Shown here: positions 34,334 to 42,868 of the stretch, one piece after another
Numbering within the stretch: position 1 is the stretch's first letter
How the letters are laid out: each line of letters begins with the position of its first letter
NCBI RefSeq assembly: GCF_000266905.1
Contig: NC_018027.1
Span: 868,001 to 932,000 of the forward strand
DNA from: Mycolicibacterium chubuense NBB4
GTDB taxonomy: Bacteria > Actinomycetota > Actinomycetes > Mycobacteriales > Mycobacteriaceae
Reading direction: 5' to 3'
Length of the DNA: 64,000 nucleotides
Translations under genes and position numbers: made by a program
The notes under the pieces: generated by a model
Databases searched by the model: none
The model's input: only the letters and a program-made list of their open reading frames with translations
Told to the model about the DNA's origin: nothing

Positions 34334-37300
34334 ATGCCCATCGAGGTCGTGGCGGCGGAGGCGTCGGAGCTGTTCACCGGACCGCCGGACCGGCCCGCGC
34401 AGTTGGTCCGGGTGTCCTGGCGCGCTGCGTCGGCGGCGGCCCCGGTGTGCGTGGAGGGGCCGGGTCTGCACACCGTCGGCGAGATCGCCGCCGGCCCCGG
34501 CGATGGCGTCGTCGAGGTGCCGGTGCACGTCGCCGACCCGGTGACCGGGCAGGTGCGTTGCGCCACGGCGGTCGCCGGCGACAGTTCGGTCGAGTTCGAC
34601 TTCGTCGTCGCCGAGCCGGGCTGGACGATGTACATGGTCAGCCACTTCCATTACGACCCCGTCTGGTGGAACACCCAGGCCGCCTACACCAGCCTGTGGA
34701 CCGAGGACCCGCCCGGCCGGTGCCGGCAGACCAACGGTTTCGAGCTGGTCAGCGCACACCTCGAAATGGCCAGGCGGGAAGCGGAATACAAGTTCGTGCT
34801 CGCCGAGGTCGACTATCTCAAGCCGTACTGGGATACCCACCCCGAGAATCGCGCCGATCTGCGTCGGCTGATCGCCGAGGGCCGGGTCGAGATCATGGGC
34901 GGCACCTACAACGAACCCAACACCAACCTCACCGGACCCGAGACGGCCATTCGGAACTTCCTGCACGGCATGGGGTTTCAGCGCGATGTGCTTGGCGCGG
35001 AGCCGGCGACGGCGTGGCAGCTCGATGTGTTCGGTCACGACCCGCAGTTCCCCGGCATGGCCGCCGACGCGGGCCTGACGTCGAGCTCGTGGGCGCGGGG
35101 GCCGCACCACCAGTGGGGCCCGATGGCCGACGGCGGCGATCCCCGGCGCATGCAGTTCGCCAGCGAATTCGACTGGATGGCGCCCTCGGGACGTGCGCTG
35201 CTCACCCATTACATGCCCGGCCACTACGCCGCGGGCTGGTGGATGGACTCGGCGGCGACGCTGGCCGACGCCGAAGCCGCGACCTACCACCTCTTCACCG
35301 AGCTGAAGAAGGTCGCTCTCACCCGCAACGTGCTGCTGCCCGTCGGCACGGACTACACCCCGCCGAACAAGTGGGTCACCGAGATCCACCGCGACTGGAA
35401 CTCCCGATACACCTGGCCGCGCTTCGTGTGTGCGCTGCCGAAGGAGTTCTTCGCGGCGGTGCGAGCCGAACTGCAGGACACCGGCAAGGCGGCGTCTGCC
35501 CAGACCCGTGACATGAACCCGATCTACACGGGCAAGGACGTGTCGTACATCGACACCAAACAGGCCAACCGCGCCGCGGAGAACGCCGTGCTGGCGGCCG
35601 AACGGTTCGCGGTCTTCGCCGCACTGCTGACCGGAGCCACCTATCCCGAGCCGGCGCTGGCGAAAGCCTGGGTGCAACTGGCCTACGGCGCGCACCACGA
35701 CGCGATCACCGGGTCGGAATCCGACCAGGTGTATCTCGACCTGCTCACCGGCTGGCGCGACGCGTGGCAGCTCGGCTGCGGGATCCGCGACCGGGCACTG
35801 GGACTGCTGTCCAACGCGGTCGACGCCTCGGTGGTGGTGTGGAACCCGATGGCGCACAGTCGCTCCGACCTCGTCACCATGCGCCTCGACGAGCCGTTCG
35901 CCGGCCGGCTTCTCGACGGTGACGGCCACGAGGTGCCGGTACTGTCGGCGGACCACGGGCATCGCCTGACGTGGCTCGCCGCCGACGTGCCCTCGCTGGG
36001 CTGGCGCTCCTACCGACTGGTTCCCGGTCCGTCCGCCGCCTCCGGCTGGGAGCAGACGCCGGGCGACGAGATCGGCAACGAGCACTACCGGTTACGGGTC
36101 GACGCAGCCCGTGGTGGCGGCGTGGTGTCGCTGAGCCACGGCGACCGGCAACTCATCGCCGACGGACGGGTCGGCAACGAACTGGCGGTCTACGACGAGT
36201 ATCCGGCCCACCCGGTCGGTGGCGAGGGGCCCTGGCATCTGCTGCCCAAGGGACCGGTCATCGCGTCGGCGCAGTTCGCTGCCACCTCGGTGCGCCGATT
36301 GCGCAGCGACGTCGGTGAGCGCCTGGTGGTCACCGGCGAGATACCGGGACTGCTGAAGTACACCCAGACCCTGACGCTGTGGCGGGGAGCGGACCGGCTC
36401 GACTGCCGAACCACCGTCGACGACTTCACTGGTGCCGACCGCCTGCTGCGGCTGCGGTGGCCGTGTCCGGTACCCGGTGCGGTGCCCGTCAGCGACGTCG
36501 GCAACGCGGTGATCGGCCGCGGGTTTGGGTTGCTGCACCAGCAGGGCCGGACCGAATCGGTCGACACCGCCGTGCATCCGTACACGCTGGACAACCCGGC
36601 GCACGGGTGGTTCGGCCTGTCGTCGACGGTTCGGGTGCGGTTTCGCGACGGCGTGCGGGCGATCTCGGTGGCCGAGGTGGTGACCCCGCCGGACGCCGAC
36701 GCCGTGACCGCGGCCGCGGTGCGCGACCTGATGGCAACGCTCGCCCGTGCGGGTGTGACGGCCACCTGCACCAGCGCCGACGCGCCGCGCTACGGCGACC
36801 TCTCCGTCGACTCGAACCTGCCCGACGTGCGAATCAGTATTGGTGGTGTCCGCGAAAACACCTTCACAGCAACGGTTCTGGGCGGTAACGCGTTGTCGTC
36901 GCGGCTATGGGTGGCGGCCGCCGCGCCGCTTCGCGACGTCTGGGTCCCCGGCGCCGACCTGCGCGACCCGCGTGCGCTGCCCGTGCTGGTCGTCGGCGCC
37001 GACGGTGACGCCGCGGCGGCGGTCGCCGCGCTGATCGACGACCTCGACGACGCCGAGATCGTCGTCGATCAGAATGCCGGGCAACAGGCCTTCGAGCACC
37101 GCACCGTCGCTGTGATCAACCGCGGCTCACCCGGTTTCGCCGTCGACATCGACGGCACCCTGCACATGTCGCTGCAGCGCTCCTGCACCGGCTGGCCGTC
37201 GGGCACGTGGATCGACCCTCCGCGACGCACCGCCCCCGACGGGTCGAACTTCGCGCTCCAGCACTGGACCCACACGTTCGACTACGCGCTCGTCGCAGGC

Positions 37301-38476
37301 GACGGCGACTGGCGCGACATCGACATGCCTACTCGCAGTGGAGAGTTCAACGAACCCCTGCTGGGAGTCGCCGCGCATCACGACGCCACGTCCGGCGGTC
37401 TGCCCGCCTGGGGCTCGCTGCTGGAGGTCGAACCCGCGCGCGCCGTCAGCCTGGGAGCCCTCAAGGCGGCGGGCAATCCCACCGCGACGGGCAGTGCCCG
37501 GCACGCCGACCCCCGCGAGGGCATCATCGTCCGACTCGTCGAGAACCTGGGCCGGCCCGGCACGGTGACCATCCAATCCGGGCTGCGCAACGTCTCGGCT
37601 CCGCAACGGCTCGACCTGACCGAACGGCCGCTCGACGACGGCGCAGACACGGTCGAGTTGGGCGGCTACGAAATCGCCACGCTGCGAACAACACTCAATC
37701 TTCCCCGGGTGCTCGACGCCGACCAGGCGGCGCTCGGCCCGGACGCGGAACCCGCGCAGCCGTTGTACGCCCGGTACTGGCTGCACAATCGTGGTCCCGC
37801 CCCGCTCGGCGGGCTGCCCGCCGTCGCTCATCTGCATCCGCACCGCCGGGAGATCGCCGCCGGAGAGACGGCCACGCTCCGCCTCACCGCGGCCAGCGAC
37901 GCCACCGACACCGCGGTGCACGGCAGGGTGCGGATCGTCGCGCCGCCGGGCTGGGATGCCGAGATCGACGAATTGCCGTTCGTGTTGCCGCCCCGCGAGT
38001 TCCTCGAGTCGGTCCTCGACATCCGTGCGCCTGCCGGCGCATCGCCCGGGTGGTACCCCGTGCGGGCCGAACTCGCGGCGAGCGGCGCTGCGATTCCCGC
38101 GGCGTGGCACCAGACGGTCGAGGACGTCTGCGTGCTGTCGCTCGGCGAGCACGACGACGCGCTGCTGCGAATGGCCGCCGGACCCCAGGCCATCGAACTC
38201 GCAGCCGGCGACCGCGCTCGCTTGTCCGTCACGGTCGCGACCGACGCGTATGCCGACCTCGCCGTGGAAGCCCATCTGATATCGCCCTGGGGAAGCTGGG
38301 AGTGGTTGGGGCCGAACATCATCGGTGGTGTCCTGCCTGCGCGCGGCAGTGTCGAGCTGTCCTTCGACGTCGCGCCGCCCGTGGGGACCGAGCCGGGCCG
38401 GTGGTGGGCACTGGTCAGGGTCGCGTGCGCGGGCGAGCTGGTGTATTCGCCGGCGGTGGAGGTGCGGGTGCGATGA
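34334..38476 (+). CDS. Alpha-mannosidase, glycoside hydrolase family 38
   Basis: The 1380-residue GH38 enzyme matches the position of M. tuberculosis Rv0648 but is longer. The metal-binding HFHYDPVWWN (H104, H106, D108), nucleophile D231 in QLDVFGHDPQFPG, and YGAHHDAITGSESDQVY are all present. The C-terminal half holds beta-sandwich domains including NPXFCH-like repeats (VVWNPMAHSRSDLV) and extra Ig-like segments. No clear signal peptide is seen, so it may act in the cytoplasm on mannose-containing oligosaccharides from lipomannan/LAM or trehalose-related glycans (inference). Its stop overlaps the next ATG as ATGA. All catalytic residues appear intact. Confidence 0.92.
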   Translation: MPIEVVAAEASELFTGPPDRPAQLVRVSWRAASAAAPVCVEGPGLHTVGEIAAGPGDGVVEVPVHVADPVTGQVRCATAVAGDSSVEFDFVVAEPGWTMYMVSHFHYDPVWWNTQAAYTSLWTEDPPGRCRQTNGFELVSAHLEMARREAEYKFVLAEVDYLKPYWDTHPENRADLRRLIAEGRVEIMGGTYNEPNTNLTGPETAIRNFLHGMGFQRDVLGAEPATAWQLDVFGHDPQFPGMAADAGLTSSSWARGPHHQWGPMADGGDPRRMQFASEFDWMAPSGRALLTHYMPGHYAAGWWMDSAATLADAEAATYHLFTELKKVALTRNVLLPVGTDYTPPNKWVTEIHRDWNSRYTWPRFVCALPKEFFAAVRAELQDTGKAASAQTRDMNPIYTGKDVSYIDTKQANRAAENAVLAAERFAVFAALLTGATYPEPALAKAWVQLAYGAHHDAITGSESDQVYLDLLTGWRDAWQLGCGIRDRALGLLSNAVDASVVVWNPMAHSRSDLVTMRLDEPFAGRLLDGDGHEVPVLSADHGHRLTWLAADVPSLGWRSYRLVPGPSAASGWEQTPGDEIGNEHYRLRVDAARGGGVVSLSHGDRQLIADGRVGNELAVYDEYPAHPVGGEGPWHLLPKGPVIASAQFAATSVRRLRSDVGERLVVTGEIPGLLKYTQTLTLWRGADRLDCRTTVDDFTGADRLLRLRWPCPVPGAVPVSDVGNAVIGRGFGLLHQQGRTESVDTAVHPYTLDNPAHGWFGLSSTVRVRFRDGVRAISVAEVVTPPDADAVTAAAVRDLMATLARAGVTATCTSADAPRYGDLSVDSNLPDVRISIGGVRENTFTATVLGGNALSSRLWVAAAAPLRDVWVPGADLRDPRALPVLVVGADGDAAAAVAALIDDLDDAEIVVDQNAGQQAFEHRTVAVINRGSPGFAVDIDGTLHMSLQRSCTGWPSGTWIDPPRRTAPDGSNFALQHWTHTFDYALVAGDGDWRDIDMPTRSGEFNEPLLGVAAHHDATSGGLPAWGSLLEVEPARAVSLGALKAAGNPTATGSARHADPREGIIVRLVENLGRPGTVTIQSGLRNVSAPQRLDLTERPLDDGADTVELGGYEIATLRTTLNLPRVLDADQAALGPDAEPAQPLYARYWLHNRGPAPLGGLPAVAHLHPHRREIAAGETATLRLTAASDATDTAVHGRVRIVAPPGWDAEIDELPFVLPPREFLESVLDIRAPAGASPGWYPVRAELAASGAAIPAAWHQTVEDVCVLSLGEHDDALLRMAAGPQAIELAAGDRARLSVTVATDAYADLAVEAHLISPWGSWEWLGPNIIGGVLPARGSVELSFDVAPPVGTEPGRWWALVRVACAGELVYSPAVEVRVR

Positions 38477-39048
38477 GCGACGGCGTGGCGGCCACCGTGG
38501 CGGGGGAGGCCGTGACCGTCGGCGACGTCGACGCCCGCGAGCGGACCATCCGGGTGGGCGGTGCCGAGCACGCGCTGCCCAGGCCCGGAACCAGTGAGGG
38601 GCGGCAGCTGAGGCGGTGGCTCACGCAGGTGCTCGTCGCCGAACGGGTGGTCGCGCAGGAGGCGGCCGTCCGGCACCTGGACACGGCGTCCGCGCCGGCG
38701 GAGGCCGACGTGCTGCCCGACACCGTCGCGCGCCTCGAGATCGGCAGTGTCGCGGCGGCCACGCTCTCGGCTCCTGCCGGCCGCGCGGTGTTCACCGACG
38801 TCACGGCGGACGTACGGGTGAGCGACGACGAGGTCGCGGGATACCACCTGCGCAATCCGGATCGGTTCGTGCGCGGTGCCGATCTGGACCAGGTCCGTCC
38901 CGTCGTCGCCGCGCATCTGCTCGCCGCCGCGCGCCGCCGCGAATACCGGCGATGGCTCGACGCGAGATGCGCCGAGCTCGTCGTGCTGGCCCCGGGCTAC
39001 GAACACCCGGGTGATCCGAGACAACCCGACAACACGCACAGGCACTGA
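38473..39048 (+). CDS. SurA-N-like/DUF7158-type protein in the mannosidase operon
   Basis: The 191-residue protein has Ala/Arg-rich helices (GRQLRRWLTQVLVAERVVAQEAAVRHL), a DDEVAGYHLRNPDRF block and RPVVAAHLLAAARRREYRRWLDARCAELVVLAPGYEHPGDP, resembling SurA N-terminal/peptidyl-prolyl isomerase-adjacent helical domains. It sits where M. tuberculosis has Rv0649, often labelled FabD2; no acyltransferase GHSxG motif is visible here, so that label is not supported. ATG overlaps the mannosidase stop (ATGA), and its TGA overlaps the first ATG of the relay repeat. Function unknown. Confidence 0.7.
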   Translation: MSDGVAATVAGEAVTVGDVDARERTIRVGGAEHALPRPGTSEGRQLRRWLTQVLVAERVVAQEAAVRHLDTASAPAEADVLPDTVARLEIGSVAAATLSAPAGRAVFTDVTADVRVSDDEVAGYHLRNPDRFVRGADLDQVRPVVAAHLLAAARRREYRRWLDARCAELVVLAPGYEHPGDPRQPDNTHRH

Positions 39049-39080
39049 TGAGCGCTTGCGCGAAGAAGCGAAGGCACTGA
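39048..39080 (+). CDS. Relay mini-ORF 1, 10 residues
   Basis: ATG AGC GCT ... CAC TGA encodes MSACAKKRRH. Its ATG shares one base with the stop of the upstream gene and its TGA shares one base with the next ATG. It may allow stepwise reinitiation by ribosomes; whether the peptide has a function is unknown. No ribosome-binding site of its own. Confidence 0.35.
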   Translation: MSACAKKRRH

Positions 39081-39112
39081 TGAGCGCTTGCGCGAAGAAG
39101 CGAGGGCACTGA
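39080..39112 (+). CDS. Relay mini-ORF 2, 10 residues
   Basis: It encodes MSACAKKRGH and differs from mini-ORF 1 by one residue. Its TGA (39110-39112) overlaps the ATG of the ROK kinase gene (39112). Together the two mini-ORFs pass the frame from the upstream gene through two other frames to the kinase. Confidence 0.35.
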   Translation: MSACAKKRGH

Positions 39113-40020
39113 TGAGCGACCACATCCTCGCGCTGGACATCGGTGGCACGAAGATCGCCGCCGGACTGGTCGACCCCGACGGCACGCTCGTGCACCGGGC
39201 GCAGCTGCCGACGCCCGACGGTGACGCCGAGACGGTGTGGCGCGCCGTCGCGTCGCTCGTCGAGCAGACGCTCGCCCTGACCGACCGGAAGGTGACCGGG
39301 GTGGGCGTCGGGACGGCCGGGCCGATCGACGTGCCCGGCGGAACCGTCAGCCCCATCAACATCGCCGAATGGCGGCACTTCCCGATCGTCGAGCACGTCG
39401 CGCAGCTGACGGGTCTGCCGGTGCGCCTCGGTGGGGACGGGCTGTGCATGGCGATGGGAGAGTGGTGGCGCGGGGCCGGCCGGGATTCCCGCTTCATGCT
39501 CGGCATGGTGATCTCGACGGGCATCGGCGGCGGTCTGGTGCTCGACGGAGCGCCGTACCACGGCCGCACCGGCAACGCCGGCCACGTCGGGCACGTCGTC
39601 GTCGAACCGGGCGGTGCGCCCTGCACGTGTGGAGGGCGCGGGTGCGTCGAGACCGTCGCGTCGGGCCCGCACCTGGCGCAGTGGGCGCTGGCCAACGGGT
39701 GGCAGGGCCCGCCGGGCGCCGACGCCAGGGAACTGGCCGAAGCCGCCGAACGCGGCGACCCGGTGGCGCGGCGAGCGTTCGACCGGGGCGCGGACGCCGT
39801 CGCGAGGATGATCGCCTCGGTGGCCGCAGTCGCCGACCTGGACCTGGTGGTCGTCGGGGGCGGCGTGGCGAAGGCCGGTCCGGTGCTGTTCGACCCGCTG
39901 CGCGAGGCGCTGGGAACGTACGCGGGCCTGGACTTCCTCCACAACCTGCGGGTGGTCACCGCCGAACTCGGCGGCGATGCGGGCCTCGTGGGTGCGGCCG
40001 CACTGGGACGTTTTGGCTGA
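39112..40020 (+). CDS. ROK-family sugar kinase (glucokinase-like)
   Basis: The 302-residue kinase has the ATP-binding DIGGTKIAAGLVDPDG at the N terminus, GVGTAGPID, the sugar-binding NDG/GEWW-type block (LGGDGLCMAMGEWW), TGIGGGLVLDG, HVVVEPGGAPCTCGGRGCVET with the CxCGxxGC zinc motif, and late GGGVAKAGP. It phosphorylates a hexose in the cytoplasm; mannose or glucose released by the neighbouring alpha-mannosidase would fit. Corresponds to M. tuberculosis Rv0650. The start ATG at 39112 is the third copy in the tandem repeat, the only one in frame. Confidence 0.9.
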   Translation: MSDHILALDIGGTKIAAGLVDPDGTLVHRAQLPTPDGDAETVWRAVASLVEQTLALTDRKVTGVGVGTAGPIDVPGGTVSPINIAEWRHFPIVEHVAQLTGLPVRLGGDGLCMAMGEWWRGAGRDSRFMLGMVISTGIGGGLVLDGAPYHGRTGNAGHVGHVVVEPGGAPCTCGGRGCVETVASGPHLAQWALANGWQGPPGADARELAEAAERGDPVARRAFDRGADAVARMIASVAAVADLDLVVVGGGVAKAGPVLFDPLREALGTYAGLDFLHNLRVVTAELGGDAGLVGAAALGRFG

Positions 40021-40042
40021 TCGCGCCGTGACACGCTATCCT
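40013..40042 (+). promoter_or_regulatory. Promoter of rplJ-rplL
   Basis: TTGGCT (40013-40018) and TATCCT (40037-40042), 18-base spacer. The -35 overlaps the end of the ROK gene. About 210 bases of leader follow. Confidence 0.65.
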
Positions 40043-40044
40043 GA

Positions 40045-40251
40045 CCCGGTTCCACCGAAGACCGTCGGTCACCGATGAGCGCCCGCGCTGATCGGTCGAA
40101 GGTCCGGGATATCCCGGCGGCCCACGCAGGAGGACGAGGCTAGTACGTATTTTCGTCTGCGCCCCGACCTGTCTGCGTCGGGGCGTTCGTCATTTCTCGG
40201 GCCTCGGCGGTCGGGGGCGGTACATCCGATACCCACCACGAGGAGGCATGC
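40045..40251 (+). ncRNA. L10 leader RNA (putative autoregulatory and attenuator region)
   Basis: The untranslated leader before rplJ carries GAAGACC...GGTC pairing, a GCAGGAGG segment and a hairpin GCCCCGAC (40161-40168)/GTCGGGGC (40177-40184) followed by TTCGTCATTT. Such leaders in many bacteria bind L10(L12)4 to regulate rplJL. Assignment is by position and general shape only. Confidence 0.6.
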
Positions 40252-40782
40252 ATGGCCAAGGCTGACAAGGCCACCGCGGTTGCCGACATCGCCGAGCAGT
40301 TCAAGGAGGCTTCGGCGACGCTGGTCACCGAGTACCGCGGACTGACCGTCGCCAACCTCAAAGACCTGCGCCGTTCGCTCGGTGATTCCGCCACCTACTC
40401 CGTCGCCAAGAACACGCTGGTGAAGCGTGCCGCGGCGGAGGCGGGCATCGAGGGTCTCGACGAGCTGTTCGTCGGGCCCACCGCGATCGCGTTCGTCAAG
40501 GGCGAGGCCGTCGACGCCGCCAAGGCGATCAAGACCTTCGCCAAGGACAACAAGGCGCTGGTCATTAAGGGCGGCTACATGGACGGCCGCGCGCTGTCCG
40601 TTGACGAGGTCAACCGCATCGCGGACCTCGAGTCGCGCGAGGTGCTGCTGGCCAAGCTGGCCGGCGCGATGAAGGCGAATCTGTCCAAGGCTGCCGGTCT
40701 GTTCAACGCTCCGGCGTCGCAGGTCGCACGTCTGGCTGCCGCGCTGCAAGAGAAGAAGGCCGGCGAAGAAGAAGCCGCGTAG
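40252..40782 (+). CDS. rplJ: 50S ribosomal protein L10
   Basis: The 176-residue L10 forms the base of the L7/L12 stalk. It begins [20 protein letters not shown], contains [22 protein letters not shown] and [13 protein letters not shown], and ends in Lys/Glu/Ala. ATG follows a GAGGAGG ribosome-binding site. rplL follows 57 bases later. Confidence 0.97.
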   Translation: MAKADKATAVADIAEQFKEASATLVTEYRGLTVANLKDLRRSLGDSATYSVAKNTLVKRAAAEAGIEGLDELFVGPTAIAFVKGEAVDAAKAIKTFAKDNKALVIKGGYMDGRALSVDEVNRIADLESREVLLAKLAGAMKANLSKAAGLFNAPASQVARLAAALQEKKAGEEEAA

Positions 40783-40839
40783 CGGTCGCCGTCACCATCC
40801 ACCCACTAGCCACGAAGTAAGAATCAGGAAGGACCCACC

Positions 40840-41232
40840 ATGGCCAAGCTGTCCACCGACGAGCTGCTCGACGCTTTCAAGGAGCTGACGCTGCTCGAGC
40901 TGAGCGAGTTCGTCAAGAAGTTCGAGGAGACCTTCGAGGTCACCGCCGCGGCTCCGGTCGCCGTTGCCGCCGCCCCGGGCGCGGCCGGCGGTGCGCCCGC
41001 CGAGGCCGCCGAGGAGCAGTCGGAGTTCGACGTCATCCTCGAGGGCGCCGGCGAGAAGAAGATCGGCGTCATCAAGGTCGTCCGCGAGATCGTCTCCGGC
41101 CTGGGCCTCAAGGAGGCCAAGGACCTGGTCGACAGCGCTCCCAAGCCGCTGCTCGAGAAGGTCACCAAGGAGGCCGCCGAGGACGCCAAGGGCAAGCTCG
41201 AGGCTGCCGGCGCTTCGGTCACCGTCAAGTAA
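40840..41232 (+). CDS. rplL: 50S ribosomal protein L7/L12
   Basis: The 130-residue stalk protein has the dimerising N terminus ([27 protein letters not shown]), an Ala/Pro/Gly hinge and the C-terminal [23 protein letters not shown] domain that recruits translation GTPases. GGAAGGA ribosome-binding site before ATG. Confidence 0.98.
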   Translation: MAKLSTDELLDAFKELTLLELSEFVKKFEETFEVTAAAPVAVAAAPGAAGGAPAEAAEEQSEFDVILEGAGEKKIGVIKVVREIVSGLGLKEAKDLVDSAPKPLLEKVTKEAAEDAKGKLEAAGASVTVK

Positions 41233-41252
41233 GCGTCTGACGCGAACGTCAG

Positions 41253-41289
41253 CTGCGGGGCTGTTCTGGCAAACAGACCGGCCCCGCAG
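41253..41289 (+). terminator. Hairpin after rplL
   Basis: CTGCGGGGC (41253-41261) pairs with GCCCCGCAG (41281-41289), with an inner TGTT/AACA extension. It ends the rplJL transcript. Confidence 0.8.
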
Positions 41290-41434
41290 TCCATTTCGGG
41301 CCGGGTTCAGCGACGAAGCGTCGTCGAAGCTTCGCAGACCGAGTGTTCTGGCGTGAGCGCGTAGGTTACAGTGACTCAAGCCACAGGGGTTAAGCCTGTG
41401 ACGAGTTGGCAAGGGACTGGCGAGAGGAATTCGC

Positions 41435-42520
41435 GTGGGCATTGGTATTCAGATCGAGGGGCTGACCAAGTCCTTCGGCTCACAGCGAATCTGGGAAGAC
41501 GTCACGTTCGACCTGCCCGCAGGTGAGGTCAGCGTGTTGCTCGGCCCGTCCGGTACCGGCAAATCGGTCTTCCTGAAGTCGCTGATCGGCCTGCTGCGTC
41601 CCGAGCGCGGCCGGATCATCGTCGACGGCACCAACATCATCGAGTGCTCGGCCAAGGAGCTCTACGAGATCCGCACGCTGTTCGGCGTCATGTTCCAGGA
41701 CGGTGCGCTGTTCGGCTCGATGAGCCTCTACGACAACACCGCTTTCCCCTTGCGTGAGCACACCAAGAAGAAGGAAAGCGAGATCCGCAACATCGTCATG
41801 GAGAAGCTGGAACTCGTCGGCCTCGGCGGCGATGAGACCAAGTTCCCCGGCGAGATCTCCGGCGGTATGCGCAAGCGCGCGGGCCTGGCCCGTTCACTGG
41901 TGCTCGACCCGCAGATCATCCTCTGCGACGAGCCCGACTCGGGCCTGGATCCGGTGCGTACGGCCTACCTCTCGCAGTTGCTGATCGACATCAACGCCCA
42001 GATCGACTGCACGATCCTCATCGTCACGCACAACATCAACATCGCCCGTACGGTGCCCGACAACATGGGCATGCTGTTCCGCAAGCACCTGGTGATGTTC
42101 GGTCCCCGCGAGGTGCTGTTGACCAGCGACGAGCCGGTGGTCAAGCAGTTCCTCAACGGCCGCCGCCTCGGACCGATCGGCATGTCGGAGGAGAAGGACG
42201 AGTCGACGATGGCCGAAGAGCAGGCCATGGTGGACGCGGGTCACCACGACGGTGGCGTCGAAGAGATCGAGGGTGTGCCGCCCCAGATCCAGGCCACTCC
42301 GGGCATGCCCGAACGCAAGGCGGTCGCGCGCCGGCAGGCTCGCGTGCGCGAGATCATGCACACGCTGCCGCCCGCCGCGCAGGAGGCGATCCGCGAGGAC
42401 CTCGAGAGCACAGGGCAGCAGAGTTCCAGCAGCGACTACGACCACCACCAGCGCGGCGCACACGACCGCGCCGAGGACGATGCTCCGACCGGCCGTATCC
42501 CGGTAGCCGGCGACCGCTGA
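41435..42520 (+). CDS. mkl: Mce-system ABC transporter ATPase Mkl (MceG)
   Basis: The 361-residue ATPase has Walker A GPSGTGKS (37-44), Q-loop VMFQDGALF, signature ISGGMRKRAGLARSL and Walker B IILCDEPDSGLDP, followed by a C-terminal extension (about 250-361) typical of MceG. It powers Mce lipid/sterol importers encoded elsewhere and is shared by several of them in mycobacteria. GTG at 41435 follows GAGAGGA. A TACAGT -10-like element lies 63 bases upstream. Position after rplL matches M. tuberculosis Rv0655; the carotenoid oxygenase gene expected nearby is absent. Confidence 0.93.
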   Translation: MGIGIQIEGLTKSFGSQRIWEDVTFDLPAGEVSVLLGPSGTGKSVFLKSLIGLLRPERGRIIVDGTNIIECSAKELYEIRTLFGVMFQDGALFGSMSLYDNTAFPLREHTKKKESEIRNIVMEKLELVGLGGDETKFPGEISGGMRKRAGLARSLVLDPQIILCDEPDSGLDPVRTAYLSQLLIDINAQIDCTILIVTHNINIARTVPDNMGMLFRKHLVMFGPREVLLTSDEPVVKQFLNGRRLGPIGMSEEKDESTMAEEQAMVDAGHHDGGVEEIEGVPPQIQATPGMPERKAVARRQARVREIMHTLPPAAQEAIREDLESTGQQSSSSDYDHHQRGAHDRAEDDAPTGRIPVAGDR

Positions 42521-42530
42521 GAGTTCTCAC

Positions 42531-42546
42531 TCACCCGGTTGGGTGA
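42531..42546 (+). terminator. Short inverted repeat after mkl
   Basis: TCACCC-GGTT-GGGTGA is a perfect 6-bp stem, 11 bases after the mkl stop, with no T tract. Weak terminator candidate. Confidence 0.4.
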
Positions 42547-42868
42547 TCCGCTCCTGCCCGTGAACTGACGCGGGCTCGATGCTGTCTCCTGCAGAAATCA
42601 AGTCCGCGTTGCTGATTTTCCGCAGCCGTGCCTGATCGGTCGATCGATCGCCGAAACCGGCTCTGAGCTTGATCTTGATGCTGCTGGTGAAACCGGCTGC
42701 GAACAGTTCGATCGCTGTTTCCGGTGTCGACCGTCAATTATTTGTTCGATGGTCTTGCAATGTTCTTCTGCCTGGCTATACAGTTTGCCAGGATCGCATC
42801 TTCGTGCACAAAACCCGCCCTCAGGGCGATGGCGGGTGTCGTTCAGCGATGTCTACAACAGGAGAACA
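42547..42868. other. AT-richer intergenic stretch before the secreted hydrolase
   Basis: No gene is supported. It is less GC-rich than its surroundings from about 42650 to 42800 and holds the promoter described at 42755-42792; the remaining bases are probably the leader of the hydrolase gene. Confidence 0.6.
42755..42792 (+). promoter_or_regulatory. Promoter with operator-like inverted repeat for the secreted hydrolase
   Basis: TTGCAA (42755-42760) and TATACA (42777-42782), 16-base spacer, form a good promoter. CCTGGC (42771-42776) and GCCAGG (42787-42792) form a 6-bp inverted repeat framing the -10, as a repressor site would. Confidence 0.6.

Larger units (their letters stand above)
39041..39118 (+). 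repeat. 32-bp tandem repeat joining the SurA-like gene to the ROK kinase
   Basis: Two 32-bp units (39041-39072, 39073-39104), differing at the last base, are followed by a 14-base partial copy (39105-39118). Each contains GGCACTGATGAGCG, so each carries TGA overlapping ATG by one base. The unit length of 32 (11 codons minus one base) keeps this overlap in every copy. Confidence 0.92.

Noticed and set aside
38473..39048. Calling this gene FabD2 (malonyl-CoA:ACP transacylase)
   Set aside because: No GHSxG nucleophile motif or acyltransferase core; only the position matches the named M. tuberculosis gene.
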